Shown here piece after piece: positions 50,083-59,360 of a DNA stretch of 64,000 nt (its first letter is position 1; each line of letters opens with the position of its first letter). The DNA lies in assembly GCF_030272615.1 (NCBI RefSeq), contig NC_081405.1, forward strand, positions 571,389,095 to 571,453,094, written 5' to 3'. The notes under the pieces are model-generated. The model saw nothing but the letters and a program-made list of their open reading frames with translations. It made no database searches and had not been told where the DNA came from. The DNA is from Cryptomeria japonica. Taxonomy: Eukaryota > Streptophyta > Pinopsida > Cupressales > Cupressaceae. Made by a program: the position numbers and the translations under genes.

Positions 50083-50290
50083 CAAATAGAACACCATTAT
50101 TATGCATTGATGACAACAACTAACACCACTACAATTTGTGTGGACAAGAATGTATAAAACAACACAACTATAATTAATATGTACAGTGACATATATGGGA
50201 TCCGTGTAATGGTCATCTACCCTTGAGAAGTCTTGTTAGGACAACATCTATCCCACATTTTGTATGTACATTTGACTATTTTTATTTTGA

Positions 50291-50609
50291 TTTTTTTTTT
50301 TTTTTTATGGAGGTCCAAACTTGCGAGCATGGCAGCCCAATGAGGGAATGAACCCTACGAGCTACCAGCCCAACGATGGCCTTCAAAAAGTAGTTTTTGT
50401 CACCTAATACGGTGGCACGAGCCTATAGGTTGAAACCTCTTTGGCTAAGAGCCAAGGACCGAAGGGTATCAATTCTGCTAAATTCGTCTGAGGCACGATC
50501 CCGACCTCATCCCTTATGATGTTGGACCCTTTGCACTCAACAAGACTTGATCCCTAGTGGGCTCATTCGATGCCATTCAACTTCACTAGTACACCAAGGG
50601 CCCGTTCAC
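50291..50609 (-). mobile_element. tRNA-derived SINE with poly(A) tail
   Basis: Read on the minus strand it begins GGGCCCTTGGTGTACTAGTG and ends in an A16 tail (plus-strand T run 50291-50306). TGGTGTACTAG fits the polymerase III box A consensus TRGYNNANNNG, and GATCAAGTC 44 bases later fits box B GWTCRANNC. The flanks repeat ACTATTT...ATTTT (50275-50290 and from 50611), a likely target duplication. The insert is absent from copy 1 of repeat R, which reads straight through this point. About 319 bp, a normal plant SINE size. Confidence 0.75.
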
Positions 50610-51075
50610 AACTATTTATTTTTTGAAATTCAAAATTATTGCATATTTTGAATTTCAATTGATTAATAAATACAGGTAATGTGCATTTTATAGTCAAATG
50701 GGCATCTAATGGTCAAATGCAACTTATGGTCAAGTAGAACTAGTATTTTTTTGTTTGTTGATGTTGCTCTACCTAATTTATTTATTCATGGGATAGTTGA
50801 AAAAGTTGCAAATTTCATTATAACTTTGAACATGAGAAGAAATAAAATGCAGAGGGTTTGACTGACATGGTTGACTGTCCTATAAAATCTTATTTTTTAC
50901 CTCATACGGTTCTATCCTTAAATGCATCTTACAATCAAGTGAACATCCCTTCGTCAAGTATGCTTAAATTTTCGTTGAAGTTGTTCAACCCAATTTAATT
51001 ATTGAGTTGAATATTGAAAAAAAAAAAAATTAAAATGCTTTAGACAAATAGCTTGATTGACTTGGCCGACTGAGA

Positions 51076-51473
51076 GTACAGAAACCACACATGGCGCTAT
51101 TACTGTTACTTGCACTAGGTCACTACCGAACAACTTAAATCACACAAACTAAGCTTACACTTCTAGTCTTAATAATGCAAAACACGCAAAATTGACTGAC
51201 ATTCTCTAAATTTAATATATTGCTTAATGTGTGGAGTTTAAGACTAATCGGTCACTGTTGGAATTCTCAAGGCTTGTTGCATCCCAACATCTGACAGTCA
51301 GCCATGTCACCACACCCGCCAACGTACACCATCTACAAGACATCGTTGATGAAGCTGTAAACTGCGGTATCTATGTTCGCCTGCTAGTCCATTCTACAAT
51401 ACACATGGGAGGCCTGTTAGAGGGCCAAGAAAGCTCTGATTTGTTTCCTCAGGAGTACCACGATAGCATATTT
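51076..51473 (+). pseudogene. UDP-glycosyltransferase N-terminal fragment (UGT2), cut by element B
   Basis: This is the paralogue of UGT1. KPHMALLLLLALGHY (51082-51126) matches the UGT1 start. About 125 bases of unrelated sequence follow, bounded by GGTCACT direct repeats (51118-51124 and 51250-51256). Then come LLEFSRLVASQHLTVSHVTT, ANVHHLQDIVDEAVNCGI and ESSDLFPQEYHDSIF. The homology to UGT1 stops exactly after the IF codons at 51473, where the CACTACT terminus of element B starts. UGT1 continues from the same point with ALANK. Only the acceptor-side N-terminus is present, so the fragment cannot be active. The downstream remainder was not found in the window. Confidence 0.8.
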
Positions 51474-51880
51474 CACTACTGAATAGAGGGATGTTTTAAG
51501 ACAGATTTTTAGACAATTTTTGAGGAAATTGTTTCAATTTGAGACAAAAAAAATTTGGTAATGTCTTTAAAAATGTCTTTAACCGAGTGTCTTAAATTAT
51601 CGTCTTTAAAATTGTCTCTATAGAGATGATATAAAACATATTTTTTTTGGTCTTTGTTGAGACAATTTGGGTTTTAAAGACAAATTGTCTCTCTAGAGGC
51701 AATAGTTGAGATTAAAATCATATTGTCTATCGAGAGACGATATGTCTTTAGATCTCAACTATTGTCTCTCTAGAGACTATATAAAAAAAGGTATTAAAAA
51801 AATAAACAATTTATTTTCAATTTTTTTGAGTAGTTTTCAATAAAAATGTATTAAAAAAAATAAACAATAGAAATGTCATA
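51474..51880 (-). repeat. Subterminal repeat region of element B
   Basis: It has many copies of GTCTCT(C/A)TAGAGAC-like motifs in both orientations. About 51630-51870 aligns to the reverse complement of 13838-14050 in element A by eye. It starts with CACTACT at 51474-51480. Confidence 0.65.
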
Positions 51881-53123
51881 AGTTTATGACAGTCAAAAGG
51901 GCTCAAAAAAGGAAAAACGAGTGAATAATGACAAGTGACAAGACAGAGCAGCCATGAGCTTAAAAAATCCATTTGTGTCTCTGAATATCTCATAGCAACC
52001 TTAAGTTGTGTGATAGTCCTAATAGTGATAAACATAGCATGAAGGATTACCCTGAGCCAAGAAGATAGAAATAGAGAGCCAGAGATCATCAATAGAATGC
52101 AAGAACTGTTAAAGTACAAAGCTCATCATGAATCATAACAAAGGCATAACTAGTGATTAAAAATACTATTGCATACACATTCAAAAAGAATTAAGAGAAA
52201 ATATGAATATCACAGAATAATAGAATCGCATTCAACAAACATGACAAAATCTTAACAATATATTTAAAAATATCTTTCAAATAAAAGTAAAGAAAGAAAT
52301 ACTATGAAATAAGATCAACCATTCTCAATTCTGAAAAGTGAAAAACAAGGCAACTTACCATGGCTACAGTCCCTGCAGTAAATAAGCATACTACAAGCCA
52401 ACCAAAGCACACCAACCTTCAAAATAAAAGACTGCCACATTGTTGTCCACGCTGTTTACTTTAATCAAAAACATTATGGATGCACATTTTACACATTAAT
52501 GCCAATTGATGATAAAAATTGACATGTATAGAACTTAAAGCTTAATTATTTATTCATTGGCTACATGTATTAAAATTTGATATAAAGCTTGCAACAATTA
52601 TATATTTCCACACGTATATGCAATTGTTGCAATGAATAACACCATCCCAAATTGATATGTAATTTTGAATTTTAACATGCAACACTAATATGCAATTGCT
52701 GTGATAGAAACTGTGCAAAATTGACATGCAATTGTTAATGCTTACATGCAACCAATTATTTAACAACCGAAACATTTGCCATATATATTAATTGGTTACT
52801 GAATGTTTTTTTTGTTTTTCTTAGAGGCAAAACAGGTGCATATCTTGCAACCGCTACATATAAAGTATTTTCTATTCTAATAACCACAAAGTACGGCAAA
52901 GAATAATCTGGTATTTGTATCTTCTAAAATATCTGGAAGCCCTAAGTGATGATATGATAGCTTCTAAATTACCACCTCTTGCTAGCGTACAAAGACAAAT
53001 CTGAATTTCCTCTGCTGATTTCCTAAAGCATAGATGTAGTATGCACATCTCACATTCTACAGTTTAATTCTGCTCGACAAAATATGCATTCCTCTGAGAA
53101 AAAATTGGCCACAATATGGAGCT
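51881..53123 (-). other. Noncoding part of element B, probable TM9SF 3' flank
   Basis: No supported gene. The part just right of 53100 reads on the minus strand as the 3' untranslated flank of the TM9SF fragment. About 52540-52760 contains repeated ATGCAATTGTT-like words. Confidence 0.35.
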
Positions 53124-53900
53124 TTAGTCAATCTTTATTGATGCATAAATAGTCCGCAGGAACCGGAAACAAGCATAAAACCCGATCATGCCAGTCAATA
53201 CGAAGAACACATATGAGATAATTGTCATGTAGCTAAAATACAGGATTCCTGAGATAACTTTTGTGATCTCCAGCTTAGTGAAGAAATAGAATGTAGCATA
53301 TAAGAATAGGTACAGTGCAGATGAGCCTGAAGTCAGATAAGCTCTCCACCACCAATGGTAGTCTTCACTGCACAACCGAAAGTAGTAGAGGACTATTGTA
53401 ATCTCAGCACAGGTGACAATACGGATAACAAAGACTATGAAAAGGAACCCAAAAATGTAGTAGATTTGGTGTAACCAGATGGAGGTTAAGATGAAGAACA
53501 ATTCAATGAAAACGGATCCAAATGGCAATGTGCCTCCAATGAATATTTAGAAAACTGGTTGCATGTACCATGCCTGCTCTGGAATTTGCCTGGGAATTTT
53601 ACTTGTCTTAACTGGATCCTCAATTGCAGGCTTCTTGTAGCCAAAGTAACTACCAACAAAAACCAAGGGAACAGATATCCCAAACCATAAAAAGACCAAA
53701 GCAAACATTATCCCAAATGGAATAGCACCAGAGGACTTTTCACCCCAGATCAGTCCATTGAGTATAAAGAAAATGGCAAAAGCAATGCCAGGGAATGTGA
53801 AAGCAGTCTTGATTGTGTTTGTTTTCCATTCTGTACCTTTGAACATCTTGTACAACCGAACAGAAGAGTAACCACCAAACAAACCCATAAACACCCACAA
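53124..53900 (-). pseudogene. TM9SF / nonaspanin (EMP70) C-terminal exon
   Basis: After an acceptor TTCTTCTTGCAG the exon reads LWVFMGLFGGYSSVRLYKMF, WKTNTIKTAFTFPGIAFAIF, IWGEKSSGAIPFGIMFALVF, IPRQIPEQAWYM, then FGSVFIELFFILTSIW, CAEITIVLYYF, CSEDYHWWWRAYLTSGSSAL, and ends SIKID with a stop at 53124-53126. These are the multi-span membrane C-terminal half and terminal KID tail of plant TM9SF proteins, endomembrane proteins of the Golgi and endosomes. One in-frame stop at 53547-53549, where the family usually has serine, disables it. The preceding exon is present at 53970-54086 but on the opposite strand. It is part of element B. Confidence 0.9.
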
Positions 53901-53969
53901 CTGCAAGAAGAAATAGGATGGAAACTGGTCCACGGAGATGTATTCAGGCCCCCATCCAATTCAAGCCTA

Positions 53970-54086
53970 CTCTGTGTCTATGTAGGAACTGGAGTACAGT
54001 TTATTGGTATGACAATTGTGACAATGTTATTTGCTATGTTGGGGTTTCTTTCTCCATCTAATCGTGGTGGATTGATGACTGCAATG
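53970..54086 (+). pseudogene. Inverted TM9SF exon
   Basis: On the + strand this encodes LCVYVGTGVQFIGMTIVTML, then MLGFLSPSNRGGLMTAM before a GTGATT donor. This is the family segment immediately upstream of LWVFMGLF, which here lies on the minus strand at 53900. The two exons sit head to head, 69 bp apart, so a small inversion with a breakpoint in about 53935-53970 has flipped this exon. Confidence 0.85.
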
Positions 54087-54252
54087 GTGATTTCATACAA
54101 TAACATAAATGATGATAAAACTAATAAAATTCATATAGACATTTTACCAGAAAAGTATTCTAGACTTTATTTGCAAAGCGCATATCATGGATCCTTCAAC
54201 AATCAATATAATTGCCTCATTCAATATATTTTCTTCTTGTGGTATATCATAC

Positions 54253-54406
54253 CTCATCCTTCTGATATACCCAGCAAGCTTAAACATTTGTCTTAAGAGT
54301 TCAATGTATTCACTCCGGTTTTCTTCAATCTGGTCTAGCAAGAAGGCTACAAGAGATAATCCTCCAACCATCCGGCGTGCCTTCTCCACACTTTGCAATA
54401 TTTGTG
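54253..54406 (-). pseudogene. Unidentified captured exon 2
   Basis: The minus-strand open exon encodes QILQSVEKARRMVGGLSLVA, FLLDQIEENRSEYIELLRQM and FKLAGYIRRM, ending at AG/GTATGA. It appears helical. I do not recognise the family. It probably belongs with the exon at 54534-54650, although the phase at the inferred acceptor (GCTGTAG, 54407-54413) does not fit perfectly. Confidence 0.4.
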
Positions 54407-54533
54407 CTACAGCTTATATGTTACCTTCATCTCGCTGTAAATACAACCACCTTTAACTCTGACTCCTCGTAAATAATTTCAACATACTGCTAACTAATCT
54501 TTTACTCAAAATAAAATTAAAATTAGCAGTTAC

Positions 54534-54650
54534 CATCTCCAGCTGAATATGCTTATTCACAAATTCAAGGAATTCAGACCCACTTTGGATAAAGGATGTC
54601 CATTCTGATTCTGAACTAGTGCTTCCCTCTAACGTCTTTTCTTGTATTGA
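54534..54650 (-). pseudogene. Unidentified captured exon 1
   Basis: The minus-strand exon after TTTGTGAATGCAG encodes SIQEKTLEGSTSSESEWTSF, IQSGSEFLEFVNKHIQLEM, then GTAACT. It is well bounded and open, family unknown, located between the cellulose synthase and TM9SF fragments of element B. Confidence 0.4.
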
Positions 54651-54731
54651 CTGCATTCACAAACAAAACAATGAGTAAAACGCAAAAAAAAATTAACAGT
54701 TCTTATGATTATGGTTGAAGCTAACTCCCAT

Positions 54732-54753
54732 ACTAACCCTGTTTAAAATTATA
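54732..54753. repeat. 22-bp direct repeat, left copy
   Basis: ACTAACCCTGTTTAAA plus six more bases, identical to 56352-56373. The pair brackets the TnpA-cellulose synthase block of element B. Confidence 0.8.
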
Positions 54754-54950
54754 GTCTCAAAGTTAAGTCATTTGACAACAAAGTAGTCAATATTCATCAT
54801 GAAGGTGACAATGAAGAATGGAAATGCATTCATGGAAACAAAATAAGAGAGTGATACAAAAGAGACTAAGATAGTATTACCAACAAACCCGAAACAAAAA
54901 AAACCAATTTGTTTTTGTAAATAATAACTCGTAGTAAAGCACAAAAAAAT

Positions 54951-55515
54951 ATTGTTTATATAGTGATCGCAATCAAGATTCAAGAGGAAGGGACCATTTG
55001 TAAGGACAGAAGAAACAGAAATCTAAATTCCTCAAATATAAATGATCATTGTTGTTAATAATAAGATACACAAGCAGATATATATTATAACAATAAACTT
55101 GAATACTGCGAAAGGTATATACCAATGCATTCATTGCACCAGCTCTCTTGTGGTGTTGGAAGCCAGGCCTCTTTTCACGAGATACATAAACTAAGCAGGG
55201 TAGTTCATTTCCAACAATGTCAAGTGCCCCAATATGACCTAAGAATACCTGAAATGAAAAACAAAAACAAGAAATTGGTAACCTGTGGTCTTTGCAAAAT
55301 GCTGACAAACATGATTAAAAAAAGAAAAGAAAATACATTCAAGAGTGCATGAATTACTAAGAATCAACATTCTCATCAGGTATTGACATAGCGTAATAAT
55401 ACAGTACCTGAATCATCCCAGGATGGTCTTGAGGGTTGTTGCCTATCCATGGCATTCCATCTTGCATTGCATATCCATCATTAGATACATATACATCTTG
55501 ATACATAGCCATGGC
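54951..55515 (-). pseudogene. Cellulose synthase (CesA) gene fragment, copy B
   Basis: Three minus-strand exons with good splice sites are present: about 55515-55408 ([19 protein letters not shown]), 55248-55123 ([17 protein letters not shown], then [20 protein letters not shown]) and 55022-54951 ([20 protein letters not shown]). The third contains the DCD motif that binds UDP-glucose in CesA. The homology stops after INN and the rest of the enzyme is absent. The frame is open in the three exons, so this copy is better preserved than copy A at 10564-11105, whose exon b lacks one base. It follows the TnpA exon in element B exactly as in element A. Confidence 0.85.
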
Positions 55516-56005
55516 GTTCTATTTAAAGAACCATACCATTTTAGAAGCTTAGAAATCTTGACAATTTCTCACAAAAAACTTACAACTAGAAAATATTTAA
55601 GGAACTGTCCTTTTTTAGAAGATTATAAATCTTGATGATTCCTTTTACAAAATAGATGTAGCCAGAGATAATAAAACTGACCGAACATAATAGTAAGTCC
55701 TAAATTTGAGTTAGTCGTGAAGTTTAGTCTTTGCTGGTCCACAGAAAACTCAATTTAACAGTCAGATTACAACTCTAAAGCACTTAAATATGACTTCAGA
55801 GAGACACCAAAAAATACCAAACTTTATTCTCAACCATATTTGGGAATAATGTACTGTTCAATAGAAAATATAAGTCAAATCATAAATCCATTTGTAAAAG
55901 TGAATAAATTCACAAGTATTCATTAAACAAATATAATGCTATATAAATTAGGATTATAATAGTAATGAATTCTGAACAATGATAGGAAGCCAATGTGTCT
56001 CATGT

Positions 56006-56257
56006 TCATTTGTTTCTATCCATCCTCTTTCTTTTTGTCCTCTTTCTACGAGGCACTTTTCTGATTGTGGGTGTGGATTGTTCATCGCATTTAACACCCT
56101 CCTCAAAATTGTTGTCTCCCACTTGCTGATATTCAGGGATAGTTTCCTCGCGAGTTTCAAGAATGACAGTCAAATCATTGTGTGCAACAAACAATTCATC
56201 ATGATCCTCTAGCTCCTCTTCATGCTCACTACCTGATGAGTTTGATTGTTGGGCTTC
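56006..56257 (-). pseudogene. Last exon of the TnpA-like CACTA gene, copy B
   Basis: 252 nt, open, the same length as 9823-10074 in element A. It encodes an acidic start, then FVAHNDLTVILETREETI and TPTIRKVPRRKRTKRKRM before the stop. The upstream intron is also conserved to about 56347, where similarity ends. The other exons are absent, so it cannot make the whole protein. Confidence 0.75.
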
Positions 56258-56351
56258 CTATACACGACACAATTTAACTTATTTAAATAACTTAAAACCT
56301 CTACATAAACTATTACATGTCATATAATATTATAAAGAACTTACCTCAGTA

Positions 56352-56373
56352 ACTAACCCTGTTTAAAATTATA
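56352..56373. repeat. 22-bp direct repeat, right copy
   Basis: Identical to 54732-54753. It lies immediately outside the point where element B loses similarity to element A. Confidence 0.8.
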
Positions 56374-58260
56374 CTCTTTGACAAAGATGGAGAGAGAAAT
56401 CGAAAGAAATAAAACCCTTAAACATGGAGGAATAGTATAATCTATGAGAAAGAAACATGAAATAATATTTAAAAAATAATAGATGCTTAATGGCTTATCT
56501 CCCTCCAGCATCTTTCAAATAAAGATTGCCACAGAACAAGCTCAATGTATATACAACTTAATGCAATGAAAGCTACTAGATTACAGTGATCACAACCTTT
56601 TGGCTTTTTTGGGTGCTAAAAGAGGACTGTATAGTGCCACTCCATGATGAATGCATTGCTCTGAGATATAATAGCATATCGACATGATTAAAGTATTCAT
56701 ATACATTTAGTGCAGTGTTTATCATGGAGTAACCTGTTAAAAGCATAAAGATCATGCACCTAAGTACAATCAAATTTTGGGAAAGTAAGAGCTTGTTTTC
56801 ATTCATTGTCGAGGCACAAAATCTACAGTCATACAGAGGCATGCATGGAAATAATACCACTGGACAACCCTAAAGAATGTCAATAACATAAGCAATAATA
56901 GAAATATAGTGCACATGGTATAATGGTCAAATAGTCATCAATCGTCATTGATTTCATGCACAAGATTGAGGCCTGATTCAAGCTAAGATATATTAGCAGC
57001 AAGGATGTCAAGGACAATATTTCAATCTAGTATTTCAGTCAACATTCACATCAAAAAAAGCCATTGTCTTGATTACAGGACAAAAGGGAAACAATCATGA
57101 GATACAGCAGATCCAACTTAAAAAGACAGTGAACAACACAGTGATTTAATTCACTATCCAATGACATTGAAGGCTATGAACATAGATTATTTTCAAATCA
57201 AGCCTAAAGAGCTTCAATAAGACAGTGAAAGGGGATAGATTCAATGATCAACAAGTCTCTGTACAAGTGCTTCTTTAGGACAACAATGTGCAAATCAAAC
57301 ATAAGAAAAAGAACTTTGAAAGCCAAGCATATGGTAGAAACAACCTGCAACAAGACATAAAAGTGACCTTGTGTTAAGGATATGGACTGAAAAATCACAG
57401 TGCTAGGGCATGCAAATGACTCATCTCAATCACATAATCAAGGAGTTGATCAGAGCAACAAAGGTTTTGTGCTCAGATCTATGCATTAAGAAGAAAGACA
57501 GTGAATAGTGAGATAGGGTTATTTGTGACTAACAAGGCAGAGAAAACCTCAATCATAAGGGTTATCATAATAATGAAGTGAAGATCAATGACCACGTAAT
57601 CTTCATGAGATGGTATGATAAAAGAAAATTTTCTTCCATACAAAGGGATATTTTGAGGGCTAGAAGGGTTTACAGTCGCAGAGAATTGTTGGCCTCTCTA
57701 GAAGCTTGTTAGACCCAAACTCCAAAAGATGAAGGCGTGAACAATTTTCCAGCGATTTGGAGACAGCACCCATAGATTAGGCACAAGACAACATCCATAG
57801 ATTAGGCACGACAATCTACAGTTGAATGAGAATTAGATGTCGTCGCTGCTCAAATCTTTTTACAAACCCAAGTTTGTGGAGTTTATAGGTTCTAGTCTGG
57901 GGCCCAGGATTGAACAGAGATCTCATTTCTATTTTTAAAATACTCCACCCAGATTATCAAGATTCTTAAGTGGGATATTCCTTAAGAACTGTCTTAAAAC
58001 CATTTTAGCTATTAAATTTCAGAGATCCAATCCTTGGATAAAGAATACAACAGTCAATTTTGTTCTACAAAGGAATTTTACAGATATTGTAAAGAGATGT
58101 TTGTTGGCTAAGTCACCGCATTCGGTGAACGTCTATCATCAAGTTCAAAATTCATCGAATATTCCAATTAGAAAATATTCGTTAAAGTTTGGCACAAATT
58201 CGCAGTAAAACAAATGTGTTAATTTTTATTAAAAATTATTTTCATTAGATGCTTTTCATC
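56374..58260. other. Spacer without recognised gene
   Basis: No supported gene on either strand. Splice-like signals occur, but no conserved protein segment was recognised. Confidence 0.35.
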
Positions 58261-58398
58261 TAGGGTTTTCTTAGATGCGATGTCGTAGGCGCAAGCAGAG
58301 GGCACGGGAAGAGGGCAGAGCACACGAACATTGGACGCGAGCAGAGAGTAGAGAGAAAACGAACAAACTTCGAACAACACCCAACAAGTCCGACAGCG

Positions 58399-58473
58399 AT
58401 GCCGAGCTCCGGGTCGCCGAGCTTGACGGGCATTCTGGAAAAGGTCGGACAGTTCAATACCTATAATTTATTG
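58399..58473 (+). other. Possible first exon in a GC-rich patch
   Basis: A locally GC-rich stretch, 58275-58450, is unlike its AT-rich surroundings and could be a promoter-proximal region. An ATG at 58399 opens PSSGSPSLTGILEKVGQFNT and reaches a TTG/GTAAAA donor. The product is unknown. A second coding-like patch at about 58590-58790 reads ESGLTGNMTITDFTQRLLTY and EIDVSMRQFVCGTVTGQC with a stop between. The two might belong to one decayed gene. Confidence 0.25.
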
Positions 58474-59360
58474 GTAAAAGGAAAAAGGGATTCACATGCA
58501 TGGTAAGAAATGTGACCAAGAAAATGGCTAAGGATGATGCAAGACAAGATATAGATGATATGGTTGAGGAAAATTGTACAAGCAATTGCCTGTAATAGAA
58601 TCAGGCTTGACAGGAAATATGACCATTACAGATTTCACACAGAGATTGCTGACTTACCCAGTTGGACATTTTTCGTATGTTTTTGAAACTTTACCAAATG
58701 AACATGTCTAGCACCTGCGCATGGAAATTGATGTCTCCATGAGGCAGTTTGTGTGTGGAACTGTCACTGGTCAGTGCTTGTTCACCCGCATTCCTTGGTC
58801 AGTGAACTGATGTCTTTAACTAATGGATGATCTTATTAAAATTAGATTATAATTGAGATAATTATTAAAATTCCTGGTGAACAAAGAATGTGGGTAAATT
58901 AAAATTTTAATAAAGAATAAGTTTCTGTATCATGCTGAAAATCCAATTATATCCATCTCAAAAGAATTACTTAGTCGAGATATCTGCAGTATCACCACAT
59001 TCTATTTTGCCACCAGCCTAATCAAACTGGGCAAAGTTGTAATGACCATGTCCTCAATTGGAGGGATTCATGTGCATGTCCAAGAACCAGCAGATCTCAC
59101 ATTGACATGTTATTTAGAACTAATACTGTATTCCTATTGGTCAATGACATCAAAAACAAGAATATATCATCATCATCCCTTGCATATAATTTATAAGCAA
59201 TGAAAAAGAAGAATGTCTTCATTTTATTGGCTCGTCCCCACTTCAGAAGTTCAGGTCTCGTTGTTGGATTTCGTGTCCTAAGTTTGTTTTGAGTTAGATT
59301 AGAGTTGTAATCTTAGTTGGCAACTACGGTAAAATCTAATTCTGTTTGGGTTTGAATCAG

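Larger units (their letters stand above)
48130..51060. repeat. Dispersed repeat R, copy 4, interrupted by two insertions
   Basis: About 48130-48335 and 50083-51060 together align with copies 1 and 2 (AACAATGTTTGCAACATGAA, then AACACCATTATTATGCATTG, AATGGTCATCTACCC and CAAATGGGCATCTAATGG). The two parts are separated by a 1.75-kb insertion at about 48336-50082, and a SINE lies at 50291-50609. The right end passes directly into the UGT2 5' flank. Confidence 0.5.
51474..56347 (-). mobile_element. CACTA element B with captured host gene fragments; far end not found
   Basis: The right (3') terminus in minus orientation is at 51474, CACTACTGAATAGAGGGATG. It is placed precisely because UGT2 is interrupted there relative to UGT1. 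Moving rightward it contains subterminal repeats like those of element A, a TM9SF fragment, two unidentified exons, the cellulose synthase fragment, and the last TnpA exon, all reading on the minus strand except one inverted TM9SF exon. The similarity to element A ends at about 56347. The other terminus, the rest of UGT2 and the transposase are not visible. They may be deleted or beyond the window. Confidence 0.65.
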
